From Vibrio harveyi NBRC 15634 = ATCC 14126 = KCTC 12724 (GTDB taxonomy: Bacteria; Pseudomonadota; Gammaproteobacteria; Enterobacterales; Vibrionaceae): a stretch of 64,000 bases of DNA. A model generated the notes under the pieces. The model made no database searches. It saw nothing but the letters and a program-made list of their open reading frames with translations, and had not been told where the DNA came from. The DNA is taken from the NCBI RefSeq assembly GCF_001591145.1, contig NZ_BCUF01000007.1, forward strand, positions 62,001 through 126,000. Direction: 5' to 3'. This document shows positions 10,846 through 19,441 of the stretch, one piece after another. A program made the translations under genes and the position numbers. Every line of letters starts with the position of its first letter. Position 1 is the first letter of the stretch.

Positions 10846-10880
10846 AAAAAAGCCAGTCTCTCGGGACTGGCTTTTGTTTT
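10846..10880 (-). terminator. Intrinsic terminator of gltS copy 1
   Basis: Stem AAAAGCCAGTC / GACTGGCTTTT with a 6-nt loop and A/T tracts on both sides, just past the gltS stop codon. Confidence 0.8.
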
Positions 10881-10895
10881 GTGGAGTAAGGCTGG

Positions 10896-12122
10896 TTACT
10901 TAATAAAAGAAATACAGCCTTGCAGAATCACTAGGTTGACGATGTCGATAAAGAACGCGCCAACGATAGGCACCACCATAAAGGCTTGTGGTGATGGACC
11001 GAAGCGGTTAACGATAGAGCCCATGTTCATGACTGCCGTTGGCGTTGCGCCCAGACCAAAGCCACAGTGACCACTTGCGATGACTGCGGCATCGTAGTTG
11101 CTGCCCATCACACGGAACGTTACGTAGTAAGCGAAGACCGCCAGAATCACCGATTGCACCGCTAGGATGATGAGGAACGGGATTGCTAAGTCGAAGATGT
11201 TCCACAGTTTTAGGCTCATTAGCGCCATCGCTAGGAACAGAGACAACGAAACCGTACCGAGAATATCGACCGTTTCAACATCCACTTTGCGTACTTTGGT
11301 CACTTCCATGATGTTGGTGATCACCACACCGATAAACAGCGCGTAAACAAAGTCCGGAATCATCAACCATTTGATGCCAAAGCTGCTCACCCAACCTTCT
11401 AAGTAGCCAGCACCTGTGACACACAGCAAGATGATCGACAAGCTCTCGACCACTTTTTTCGCGGTTACGCGGTCTTCTTCGTGCTCGTTATAGGTCACCA
11501 ATTCAGGGAAACGTTCGTGAGTCTGGTTGGTGCGTCCGTATTCAGATTCAAGATTACGTTTATCAATCAAGCGTTGTGCTACTGGGCTACCGATGATGCC
11601 ACCAATCACCAAACCAAAGGTAGCGGATGCCATTGCCACTTCTAAAACGTTGTGCAAGCCGTACATGTCTTGGAAGGTTTGCGACCATGCTGCGCCCGTA
11701 CCGTGACCGCCAGACAGCGTAATCGAGCCTGCAATCAAGCCCATTAGCGGGTCTAAGCCGAGCGCCGTTGCCAAAGATACACCGACCGCGTTTTGGATAA
11801 GGATGTACACCGATGCTACAGCTAAGAAGATAAATACCTTAGCGCCGCCTTTAATCAACTGGGTGTAGTTCGCTGCTAAGCCAACGGTAGCGAAGAACAT
11901 CAACATGAAAGTGTTTTGCAACGGTAAATCGAAAACTAAGTCCACGCCATTGAAGTGCATCGCGGTGATCGCACATGCGACAATCAAACCACCCACGATT
12001 GGCTCGGGAATATTGAATTTCTTTAAGATCGGTAATTTAGCGTTAACGAATTGTCCCAAGAACAACACACAAATAGCGACGAGAAACGACTCTTGTGGAC
12101 CGACAGAAATGACCTGATTCAT
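10896..12122 (-). CDS. gltS: Sodium/glutamate symporter GltS, copy 1
   Basis: Inner-membrane Na+-coupled glutamate carrier of the ESS family. Length 408 aa, close to the 401 of E. coli GltS. Two inverted halves carry the re-entrant loops LSGGHGTGAAWSQTFQ (first half) and GHCGFGLGATPTAVMNMGS (second half), both expected for substrate and sodium binding. The start at MNQVISVGPQESF has AGAGG 6 nt upstream; an in-frame ATG 9 codons earlier lacks one. A close paralogue lies 4.5 kb away on the same strand. Confidence 0.93.
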   Translation of the reverse strand: MNQVISVGPQESFLVAICVLFLGQFVNAKLPILKKFNIPEPIVGGLIVACAITAMHFNGVDLVFDLPLQNTFMLMFFATVGLAANYTQLIKGGAKVFIFLAVASVYILIQNAVGVSLATALGLDPLMGLIAGSITLSGGHGTGAAWSQTFQDMYGLHNVLEVAMASATFGLVIGGIIGSPVAQRLIDKRNLESEYGRTNQTHERFPELVTYNEHEEDRVTAKKVVESLSIILLCVTGAGYLEGWVSSFGIKWLMIPDFVYALFIGVVITNIMEVTKVRKVDVETVDILGTVSLSLFLAMALMSLKLWNIFDLAIPFLIILAVQSVILAVFAYYVTFRVMGSNYDAAVIASGHCGFGLGATPTAVMNMGSIVNRFGPSPQAFMVVPIVGAFFIDIVNLVILQGCISFIK

Positions 12123-12523
12123 AAAACCTCTTTGCCTCCTTTTTCTCATCCTTTGAGTAACAACTCGCAGGTTGAGCGGTATTTAGGCAGGTCAGAGTGC
12201 CTACTGAACGTGTGGTTTTCTAGGGTCCAAACCCACTAAATTCTCATTAAATAAGAAAGCAACAACTCGGATATTCACCCAATTCTCACTCAGTGAAAAA
12301 ACACACTTTTTCACCAAGTTTTGTGGCGCAATTTTCTCGTTTTTTTAGCTCTTCTCAACTTATGAGAAGTGAACAATTTTTTACCAGTTTTTGAAGGCAA
12401 AAACGTATGCGATTGCGTACAAATTTTGCGTGAAACTCTGGTGCAAACTTTGTCGAAATTTCATCGGCAAAAGTGATTGAGAAAACAGCGCAAGAAGATT
12501 GGCGCTTTCTATCCCATCGCCAA
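12123..12523. other. gltS / ytr-operon divergent intergenic region
   Basis: About 400 bp that must hold the gltS promoter and, at the right edge, the GntR operon promoter. No coding potential is seen. Confidence 0.45.
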
Positions 12524-12547
12524 GGTGTTATACATATATATAACACC
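12524..12547. promoter_or_regulatory. Palindromic operator before the GntR-ABC operon
   Basis: Perfect 8-bp arms GGTGTTAT / ATAACACC separated by an AT-only core apart from one C, centred 34 bp before the GntR start codon. YtrA-subfamily GntR repressors commonly bind such a palindrome in their own promoter, so autoregulation is likely. Binding is inferred. Confidence 0.6.
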
Positions 12548-12569
12548 AACTCAGCCAAGGAAACCAATC

Positions 12570-12941
12570 ATGACGCATTGGCATGATCGCCAACCGATTT
12601 TCCGTCAGTTGGCTGACCAGATCACCCAGCAAATATTGCAAGGCATCTGGCAAGAGGGCGAAGCTTTGCCTTCGGTACGCAGTGTCTCTGCGGATATGAA
12701 GATCAACCACCTGACGGTCATGAAGGGCTATCAGTTATTGGTTGATGAAGGATTGGTAGAAAAGAAACGTGGGCAAGGCATGTTTGTCGCCCAAGGTGCA
12801 AAAAAACAGCTGCTTGCTGATGAAAAAGCACGTTTCCTTGAGCAACAAATTCCGCAGATCGCCGACACACTACAACGTCTGGATATGTCTCTTGATGAAT
12901 TTATCCAACAAATCCAAACACATATTGAAGGTGACCAATGA
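12570..12941 (+). CDS. GntR-family regulator, YtrA subfamily
   Basis: 123 aa. It has an N-terminal winged helix (PIFRQLADQITQQILQGIW, LPSVRSVSADMKINHLTVMK, GLVEKKRGQGMFV) and only a short C-terminal helical tail, the architecture of the YtrA subfamily, which controls adjacent ABC transporter genes. The ATG has AAGGAAA 8 nt upstream. Its stop overlaps the next start as ATGA, so it is translationally coupled to the ATPase. A perfect palindrome upstream is the likely operator. Confidence 0.88.
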   Translation: MTHWHDRQPIFRQLADQITQQILQGIWQEGEALPSVRSVSADMKINHLTVMKGYQLLVDEGLVEKKRGQGMFVAQGAKKQLLADEKARFLEQQIPQIADTLQRLDMSLDEFIQQIQTHIEGDQ

Positions 12942-13795
12942 GCGCATTAGTCAGTGTAAAACACGCCTCCAAGCAATATCGTCAGCAGGGTGAAGCGCTG
13001 CATGACGTGAGCTTTGATCTACAAGCGGGTCAAGTGCTTGGCTTGCTAGGTCATAACGGTGCGGGTAAATCGACTCTCATTAACGCCCTACTCGGTGCAC
13101 ACGAATATCAGGGCACCATTCGCATCAACGGCTTTGAGCCAATAATGCAACGCGACAAAATCATGCAGAGCTTATCTTACATGTCGGATGTGAACGTTCT
13201 GCCAAACTGGATGACGGTTGCTCAGCTGCTCGATTACACCGAGGGCGTACACCCAGGTTTTAATCGCAGCAAAGCTGATAGCATGCTTCGTCAAACCGAT
13301 ATCAAGCCGCGTGCACGTATCAAATCCCTATCGAAAGGCATGAAGGTGCAATTGCACTTGGCTGTCGTCATCGCGACCAATACGCAGATTCTGATTCTCG
13401 ACGAGCCGACGCTTGGTTTGGATTTGGTTTATCGCGATACCTTCTACCGTCATTTGCTGGAATGGTTCCACGATGGCGAGCGTGTGCTGATCATTGCTAG
13501 CCATGAAGTATCGGAAATCGAACACCTACTGACGGACGTGCTGATCCTTAAACACGGTCGACCTGTTCTGCAAACTTCAATGGACAGCATCAGCGAAAAT
13601 TACTTCATTCTCGATGCCAGTGATGAGCATCGCGCACAAATCGAAGCGCTGAAACCACTGTCATCACAAAAAGGCTTAGGCACAACTAAATGGTTGCTTT
13701 CGTCTCAATACGCAGAGCAAGTTGCAGGGCTGGGTGATGTATATGGCGTCAAGCTTGCGGATCTGTTCTTGGCATTGCAGAAGGAGGCAGCATAA
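12938..13795 (+). CDS. ABC transporter ATP-binding protein (YtrB-like)
   Basis: 285 aa cytoplasmic ATPase. Walker A is GHNGAGKST, the signature loop is the degenerate SLSKGMKVQLHLA, and Walker B is ILILDEPTLGLD followed by the switch His in IASHE. The family pairs with a permease encoded next door. It lies between the GntR regulator and the permease with overlapping start and stop codons on both sides. The substrate is unknown; relatives act in antimicrobial-peptide resistance or drug efflux. Confidence 0.88.
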   Translation: MSALVSVKHASKQYRQQGEALHDVSFDLQAGQVLGLLGHNGAGKSTLINALLGAHEYQGTIRINGFEPIMQRDKIMQSLSYMSDVNVLPNWMTVAQLLDYTEGVHPGFNRSKADSMLRQTDIKPRARIKSLSKGMKVQLHLAVVIATNTQILILDEPTLGLDLVYRDTFYRHLLEWFHDGERVLIIASHEVSEIEHLLTDVLILKHGRPVLQTSMDSISENYFILDASDEHRAQIEALKPLSSQKGLGTTKWLLSSQYAEQVAGLGDVYGVKLADLFLALQKEAA

Positions 13796-14625
13796 TGAAA
13801 TCGATTGTCGCGATGTTGCGTAAAGAATGGCTAGAGAACCCGTTGGTTACACGCGTGCCGTTATTTATGTTTGCCTGTGGTGTGCTGCTATTTGTCAGCT
13901 TGATGAGTAGCTCGACACTGCAACACAATATGTTCTTCCAAATGAGCTTTGGCGGTGATGTCAGTGACATCCACAAAGAGCTAGGCGATGACGTCAACAT
14001 GCTGATCACCGGCGGCATTGGTTTGTTGTCTATCCTGCTTGGCACTCAATACTTCCCGAGAACGCTGCGTAAAGAGCGCTCAGAGGGCAGTATCATGTTT
14101 TGGCGCAGTATGCCTGTCAGTGACGTGAAAACCCATCTGGTGAAGCTGACGTTTGGTTTATTGGTGATTCCATTGGTGTGTTCGGTATTGGTTTTCGCTG
14201 CCGACTTTATGCTGTGGATGTTGAATGTTTCAACCGACCACCAGCTGGCGTTATTGTATCGCCAGGCATCATTGGGCTTCGTGCTGCTGAACTGGATTGA
14301 ATTCTTGCTTCGAATGGTAGTGGCTGGGGTGTTGTTATTGCCGCTCGCACTAACCGCAATGGCAATCTCGCAGAAAGTGAACTCACCACTATTGGTCATC
14401 TTGATTGGTATTTACGCGCTACGTTGGATGCCAATTGCGATGTTCAACTTCTATGGTCTGGATGACTTCTTCTCAGCAATTTTCTATCTACCACTGCATG
14501 CGATTCTTGCGCCAAACCCGTTCAGCGCGATTCCAGATGCAGGTTGGATGAACGTTGGGATTTACGCTTTCATCGGTGTGCTTGCTTGGACGGCTAGCAT
14601 CAAGTTCAGCCGCACCGTGAACTAA
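13795..14625 (+). CDS. ABC transporter permease (ABC-2 type)
   Basis: 276 aa with about six hydrophobic segments (VTRVPLFMFACGVLLFVSL near the start, FGLLVIPLVCSVLVFAADF in the middle, VGIYAFIGVLAWTASI near the end), preceded by MLRKEWLENP, typical for ABC-2 permeases. The start overlaps the ATPase stop (TAATG), so it is the membrane partner of that ATPase. A strong terminator follows, closing a three-gene operon. The substrate cannot be deduced. Confidence 0.85.
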   Translation: MKSIVAMLRKEWLENPLVTRVPLFMFACGVLLFVSLMSSSTLQHNMFFQMSFGGDVSDIHKELGDDVNMLITGGIGLLSILLGTQYFPRTLRKERSEGSIMFWRSMPVSDVKTHLVKLTFGLLVIPLVCSVLVFAADFMLWMLNVSTDHQLALLYRQASLGFVLLNWIEFLLRMVVAGVLLLPLALTAMAISQKVNSPLLVILIGIYALRWMPIAMFNFYGLDDFFSAIFYLPLHAILAPNPFSAIPDAGWMNVGIYAFIGVLAWTASIKFSRTVN

Positions 14626-14648
14626 CAAGCACAAGCAAAACCACACAT

Positions 14649-14678
14649 CAAAAGCGAGGTACTGTCCTCGCTTTTTCA
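14649..14678 (+). terminator. Terminator of the GntR-ABC operon
   Basis: Stem AAAAGCGAGG / CCTCGCTTTTT, 6-nt loop, T tract. Confidence 0.8.
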
Positions 14679-14828
14679 TTTTCAGCACCATCAATCTTCA
14701 TTCTCTTTGCTTCAACGCAAAAATAATCAGCCTATAGCAATAGCGCTTCGGCGTGGTTAAGTTCATAATCCCTCGCTTAATGCGCTCAGCGCTATTATCT
14801 AGAATTTTTGAAAAGCAGAACACTAACC

Positions 14829-15347
14829 ATGACCACCAAGCCAACAGCCATTATTGGACTGTACAACCCAAAGAGTCCAACCAACGTTGGCGCTGTATTA
14901 CGAGCCGCAGGCTGCTACGACGCTGCGCAAGTTCGTTACAACGGCACGCGCTACAGCCGCGCAGTAAAGTTCCAGACCGACACCCAGAACTCACAAGAAC
15001 GTATTCAATTAGTGGAGATGGAAGACCTCACTGCTAATGTTGCCGACGATGTGGAAATTGTTTGTGTTGAGTTAGTGGTCGGCGCAACAGCACTGCCGCA
15101 CTTCACTCACCCAGAGAACGCGATTTATGTGTTTGGACCGGAGGACGGATCACTGCCGCAAGAGATGGTCGATAAGGCGCATCACGTGGTGTACGTACCG
15201 ACTCACGGTTGTATGAACCTAGCCGCGACGGTGAACGTTGTGCTTTACGATCGCATGGCGAAAACACTGGGGACGATTGATGACCACCAGCAAGTCCTTG
15301 CTAATCGCGACAACAAGAACCGCTTGAAAATGAAAGCTTGCGTATAG
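14829..15347 (+). CDS. SpoU/TrmH-family RNA methyltransferase
   Basis: 173 aa SPOUT-fold enzyme that would transfer a methyl group from S-adenosylmethionine to a ribose 2'-OH in tRNA or rRNA. The three family motifs are visible: NPKSPTNVGAVLRAAGCY (motif 1, catalytic Arg), YVFGPEDGSLP (motif 2) and MNLAATVNVVLYDRM (motif 3, cofactor knot). There is no N-terminal substrate-recognition extension, so it is a minimal SPOUT protein like TrmL, but similarity does not tell me the target nucleotide. The ATG is chosen because conservation starts at MTTKPTAIIG. Confidence 0.85.
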   Translation: MTTKPTAIIGLYNPKSPTNVGAVLRAAGCYDAAQVRYNGTRYSRAVKFQTDTQNSQERIQLVEMEDLTANVADDVEIVCVELVVGATALPHFTHPENAIYVFGPEDGSLPQEMVDKAHHVVYVPTHGCMNLAATVNVVLYDRMAKTLGTIDDHQQVLANRDNKNRLKMKACV

Positions 15348-15382
15348 ACTGACGAAGTTCGTCGTTGGCAAGCGCCAGAAAC

Positions 15383-15420
15383 AAAAAAGGTCACAGCAAT
15401 ACTGTGACCTTTTGTTTTAT
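15383..15420. terminator. Bidirectional terminator between methyltransferase and gltS copy 2
   Basis: Stem AAAAGGTCACAG / CTGTGACCTTTT with a 5-nt loop and A/T tracts on both sides, between convergent genes. Confidence 0.85.
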
Positions 15421-15437
15421 TTGGCGTCTTAATCTAT

Positions 15438-16673
15438 CTAGCCAAGGAACGAGATGTAACCTTGTAGAATGATCAAGTTAACAATGTCGATGAAGAAGGC
15501 ACCAACAATCGGAACAACCATGAACGCTTGTGGTGACGGACCAAAGCGGTTAACGATTGAACCCATGTTCATTACCGCCGTTGGGGTTGCACCCAAACCG
15601 AAACCACAGTGACCACCTGCGATAACCGCAGCATCGTAGTTGCTACCCATCACCTTGAATGTTACGTAGTAGGTGAAGATAGCCAGAATCACTGACTGCA
15701 CGCCTAGAATCACCAAGAATGGGATCGCTAGGTCAAAGATGTTCCATAGTTTCAAGCTCATCAGAGCCATCGCTAGGAACAGAGACAGCGACACCGTACC
15801 TAACATGTCGACCGTTTCGGCATCCAACTTACGAATCTTGGTCACTTCCAAGAAGTTAGTGATGATCACACCAATGAACAACGCATAAACGAAGTCTGGA
15901 ATCATCAGCCATTGAATGTCGTAAGTGCTCACCCATTGCTCTACGTACTTAGCACCTGTTACACAGATCAATAAGAAGAACAGTTTCTCAACCACTTTTT
16001 TCGCGGTTACTTTGTCTTCTTCGTACTCGTTGTACGTCACCAACTCCGGGAATTTCTCGTGGGTTTTGGCATCTCGACCACCACGACCATACTCAGATTC
16101 GATGTTGTTCTTTTCGACCAGACGCTGCGCAACCGGACTACCGATGATACCACCGATGATCAAACCGAATGTTGCTGACGCCATCGCGATTTCCAATACG
16201 TTATTCAAACCGTAAACGTCTTGGAAAGTTTGTGACCACGCCGCCCCCGTGCCGTGACCACCTGATAGAGTAATCGAACCAGCGATAAGCCCCATCAGCG
16301 GATCTAAACCCAATGCCGCTGCCAGTGAAACACCGACACCGTTTTGAATGATGATGTAGAACGACGCGACTGCTAAGAAGATGAAAACCTTCGCGCCCCC
16401 TTTCATTAACTGAGTGTAATTTGCTGCCAAACCAACGGTAGCGAAGAACATCAGCATGAATGTGTTTTGCAACGGTAAGTCGAACTCCAAATCGACGCCG
16501 TTAAAATGAAGAGCAGTAATGATGCAGGCAACGATTAAGCCCCCTACAATCGGCTCAGGTATGTTGAATTTCTTTAAGATCGGTAGCTTAGCATTAATGA
16601 AATGCCCCAGGAAAAGCACACTGATCGCAACCAAAAAGGACTCCAGTGCACCTACAGATATTAAATGATTCAT
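15438..16673 (-). CDS. gltS: Sodium/glutamate symporter GltS, copy 2
   Basis: 411 aa, the same family and architecture as copy 1, with the re-entrant loops LSGGHGTGAAWSQTFQ and GHCGFGLGATPTAVMNMGS unchanged. The two paralogues are near-identical over most of their length; they differ mainly in the loop after LVTYNE and around the central cytoplasmic segment (FGRGGRD-type insertion SEYGRGGRDAKTHEKF). The start MNHLISVGALESF has AGAGGCG just upstream. Duplicate glutamate carriers may differ in regulation or affinity; the sequence does not show which. Confidence 0.92.
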   Translation of the reverse strand: MNHLISVGALESFLVAISVLFLGHFINAKLPILKKFNIPEPIVGGLIVACIITALHFNGVDLEFDLPLQNTFMLMFFATVGLAANYTQLMKGGAKVFIFLAVASFYIIIQNGVGVSLAAALGLDPLMGLIAGSITLSGGHGTGAAWSQTFQDVYGLNNVLEIAMASATFGLIIGGIIGSPVAQRLVEKNNIESEYGRGGRDAKTHEKFPELVTYNEYEEDKVTAKKVVEKLFFLLICVTGAKYVEQWVSTYDIQWLMIPDFVYALFIGVIITNFLEVTKIRKLDAETVDMLGTVSLSLFLAMALMSLKLWNIFDLAIPFLVILGVQSVILAIFTYYVTFKVMGSNYDAAVIAGGHCGFGLGATPTAVMNMGSIVNRFGPSPQAFMVVPIVGAFFIDIVNLIILQGYISFLG

Positions 16674-17233
16674 ATCGCCTCTTATTATTGTTCTCTTCAT
16701 CCTCCGTAATGATTGAGTGTTAGTTTAACCTTCGCTCAATAGCAAATTTTCTCGCTATATTTTTCCGAAAATACTCAAAAGGTTGTGTTAAATGCGCCTT
16801 AGGCTAGTTTAAGGGACGGTCGTTAAGCGATGTTCTGATTTACGCGCTATTCGCAAGCCCTAAAATGTAAAAGGAGCCTGTTAAGCTCCTTCTTATCCTC
16901 TTCATAGACAAACAGAAATGACTGCTTGCAGGAGATGGATATCGTGTTGTGAGTATTGTTCGAGTGACACTTTCTGAACCGCTATCGGGCTCCCTTACTT
17001 AAACAGAATGTGATCATCACTATCGAGCAAAGTTCCTTCCCGTCATAACGAATAGAGCGCCGAGGTGGCGCTCTAACATCTGGGTTTGCTTGTATCCCAT
17101 CGTAGTTAAAAACTCTGACTCATGGTGTTTGGAACGAGCCGAATCCCGGGAAATTCTCAAGCTTGCAACAAGTGTTCTCGTTACAACGGAGCGAGATTAT
17201 AACATATCGCTGAAAATTTTCCTCATTTCAGTG
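16674..17233. other. Intergenic with two hairpins
   Basis: About 560 bp upstream of gltS copy 2 and downstream of the acetyltransferase gene. The gltS promoter must lie near the left edge. Hairpins occur at 16870-16893 (AAGGAGC / GCTCCTT) and 17054-17074 (AGAGCGCC / GGCGCTCT); the second may end the acetyltransferase transcript but lacks a good T tract. No gene is seen. Confidence 0.45.
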
Positions 17234-17866
17234 CTATTCGCCACTTTCATAGTTTGCTTCTGCAATGATCAACTGTTCAATATCATTACTGCAGATGAAA
17301 GCGCGAAGTGCCTCGAACTTGGCTTCATCCCACGTGTAGATTTGCAGGGCGAGCAGCTTATCAATGATGTCTTGCTTAAAGCGAAGCTTAACGGGTTTTG
17401 CCGGAGATCCTGCCACCACAGTGTAAGGTGGGACATCTTTAATCACGACGCTGTTTGCGGCAATCACTGCGCCTTCCCCAATGGTGACACCGGGCATGAT
17501 CATCGCGCGCATGCCAATCCAAGCCGCGTCACCAATCACGGTGTCGCCTTTGCCTTGGTAAGATTGCTCGATGTCATCAAGGAACGGATACAGACAGAAC
17601 CAGTCCGTCCTGTGATTATGGTTGCCGCCCATCAAAATCACCGCTTCAGCCGCGATACAAACGTAATCACCGATGTAGAGCTGATCGACTTCCCACCTCG
17701 GTTGCCACGCTTTACTGACTTCATCGCCATGCAGATAACGCACGACAGAATCTTCGAAGCCATTATCCCAACAATCACTGTAATAACTGTGGGTGCCTTT
17801 GATGTGGATGTTTTGGTTTTGCACCACTTGGTGCAGGTACTGAAATTTGGACCAATGTTTTTTCAT
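17234..17866 (-). CDS. CatB-related xenobiotic O-acetyltransferase
   Basis: 210 aa acetyl-CoA-dependent acyltransferase of the left-handed beta-helix (hexapeptide repeat) type, active as a trimer. Visible features are HSYYSDCWDN, the catalytic-His region MGGNHNHRTDWF, the repeat stretch GDTVIGDAAWIGMRAMIMPG followed by VTIGEGAVIAANSVVIKDVP, and PAKPVKLRF. It resembles CatB/Vat proteins, some of which acetylate chloramphenicol or streptogramins, but many chromosomal Vibrio members have unknown substrates and I would not infer resistance. GAGG lies 8 nt before the ATG. Confidence 0.85.
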   Translation of the reverse strand: MKKHWSKFQYLHQVVQNQNIHIKGTHSYYSDCWDNGFEDSVVRYLHGDEVSKAWQPRWEVDQLYIGDYVCIAAEAVILMGGNHNHRTDWFCLYPFLDDIEQSYQGKGDTVIGDAAWIGMRAMIMPGVTIGEGAVIAANSVVIKDVPPYTVVAGSPAKPVKLRFKQDIIDKLLALQIYTWDEAKFEALRAFICSNDIEQLIIAEANYESGE

Positions 17867-18064
17867 GGCAGTTGCCTCAATAGAGTAAATGTATGCCACG
17901 GAACGGTTTCTCGTGGCGTTGTTGCTGCGTTCTCAGTCAACAACGCCTATTGGATGCGGGGTTGCAGTAGTAATGGATTATTCATGAATGTACCCTCCAG
18001 CGCGCACACTATAAAAAGCATGTATAATTTTCAAGCAAACCAAACAAATAACAAGATTCCGAAA

Positions 18065-18838
18065 ATGAAAAGTCACTCTGCCTTTGCCTCTCTGCTGCTG
18101 TTTGCTGCCACAGCGTCTGCGAGCGAAAACATTAAAATCGAATACCGCCCAGCGGAAACTGCCGACGATCGCTTTGCTGCGCAAGTGATTGAAAGCAGTG
18201 AAGTGAACGACATCTTTGTCCAGCTTTCTGATGATTACTTCCCGTTTGATAACCCACTAACACTGACCTACGGTGGCGAAGACGGTCCGCTTTATGATCC
18301 AGAAACCCACACCATCCATATTCCCTATACCTTCTATCTGGAATCATTCAACTACTTCACCAACAACAAATACCAAGAACGTTACGGTAAATCACCGAAA
18401 ACGGGCGCGCTCGATACTTTGCTGCACACGCTATTGCACGAAGCCGGACACGCTTACATTGCCGATCAAAACATTCCGGTACTAGGCAAGGAAGAAGATG
18501 CGGTTGATAACTTCGCTACCATTTTGTTGATTGATTACGTCGATGACGGTGCCGATGTGGCGATCAGTGCTGCGGACATGTTCGCATTCGAATCCGACGA
18601 CAGACCGGACTACTACGATTTTGGCGAGTACATTGACGAGCACAGTTTCGACCTACAGCGTTACTTCTCGACCCTGTGTCTGGTCTACGGCAGCGATCCA
18701 GAGCAATACAAAGCCTTGTTAGATGAAGTAGAAAAAGATTACTTACGCGATCGCAAAGAGTTCTGCCAATTCAATTACGGCAACATTCGCGATAATTGGC
18801 TGCATTACTTGCAAGACAATGAACTAAAAGAAAAATAA
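18065..18838 (+). CDS. DUF4344-type putative periplasmic zinc metallopeptidase
   Basis: 257 aa. The start MKSHSAFASLLLFAATASAS is a signal peptide. The core has LLHTLLHEAGHAYIADQNIP, an HExxH zinc motif, and DAVDNFATILLIDY about 20 residues later, which could supply the third ligand. This layout fits the DUF4344 metallopeptidase family, as far as I can tell by eye. The ATG follows a purine-rich leader; an in-frame ATG 15 codons earlier would hide the signal peptide. Two cysteines near the C-terminus (TLCLVYG, EFCQFNYG) could form a disulfide. Substrate unknown. Confidence 0.78.
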   Translation: MKSHSAFASLLLFAATASASENIKIEYRPAETADDRFAAQVIESSEVNDIFVQLSDDYFPFDNPLTLTYGGEDGPLYDPETHTIHIPYTFYLESFNYFTNNKYQERYGKSPKTGALDTLLHTLLHEAGHAYIADQNIPVLGKEEDAVDNFATILLIDYVDDGADVAISAADMFAFESDDRPDYYDFGEYIDEHSFDLQRYFSTLCLVYGSDPEQYKALLDEVEKDYLRDRKEFCQFNYGNIRDNWLHYLQDNELKEK

Positions 18839-18879
18839 TCGCGTAAAAGGGATAAGAACCGCCAATAATGAGCTCAATC

Positions 18880-19266
18880 ATGACCAAACTGACCGTATTT
18901 TACGATGGCACTTGTCCCTTGTGCGCCAAAGAGATGAAGGCGCTAAAACAACGCGATGCCAAGCAGCACATCAAAACCGTCGACATCTACAGCGAGGCGT
19001 TTGCCGCTTATCCGCAGATCGATCCGGAGCAAGCCAACACCATTTTGCACGCCCTTAACGATAAGGGAGAACTTCTGCTTGGGTTAGACGTGACTCATCG
19101 TGCATGGCAATTGGTCGGTCGCGGTTGGTTGTATGCACCATTGCGTTGGCGCATTATCAAACCTGTTGCGGACTGGCTTTACCTCAAATTTGCCAAAAAC
19201 CGCTACCGCGTTTCCTACTGGCTAACGGGCACTTCTCGCTGCAATAACGGTTCGTGTTCACGTTAA
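18880..19266 (+). CDS. DCC-family thiol-disulfide oxidoreductase (DUF393)
   Basis: 128 aa from MTKLTVFYDG (132 if the ATG four codons earlier is used). It begins with the thioredoxin-like strand and DGTCPLCAKEMKAL, the CxxC motif with the DCC signature, and ends with a conserved hydrophobic region (YAPLRWRIIKPVADWLYLKF) and a Cys pair (SRCNNGSCSR). Members are small cytoplasmic proteins whose partners are mostly unknown. It follows the metallopeptidase closely and may be cotranscribed with it. Confidence 0.82.
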   Translation: MTKLTVFYDGTCPLCAKEMKALKQRDAKQHIKTVDIYSEAFAAYPQIDPEQANTILHALNDKGELLLGLDVTHRAWQLVGRGWLYAPLRWRIIKPVADWLYLKFAKNRYRVSYWLTGTSRCNNGSCSR

Positions 19267-19441
19267 TTGTGATCCCGCTTAAAAATGCTACGACCTTAGT
19301 CTAAATTTATAAACTTCCTGTACTTCTGATTGATTAACTCGGTTAATCTCTAAGCATTACAACAATAAGTATTAATAATTTTATCAGGCAGGCTTATTCA
19401 GCTTGTCACTTGTAACGCTGCGCCGAGAGAAGGACGTCTCT

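Noticed and set aside
17497..17506. CATGATCATC as a further RctB iteron
   Set aside because: Within the acetyltransferase gene, no GGAAG context, single copy; ATGATCA is expected by chance at this frequency.
17234..17866. Calling the CatB-like gene a chloramphenicol resistance gene
   Set aside because: Family membership is clear, but the sequence is divergent from proven resistance enzymes and the context is chromosomal.
17090..18064. 5' extension of the DUF4344 peptidase gene
   Set aside because: The extended frame is antisense to the acetyltransferase gene, and the internal ATG gives a good signal peptide.
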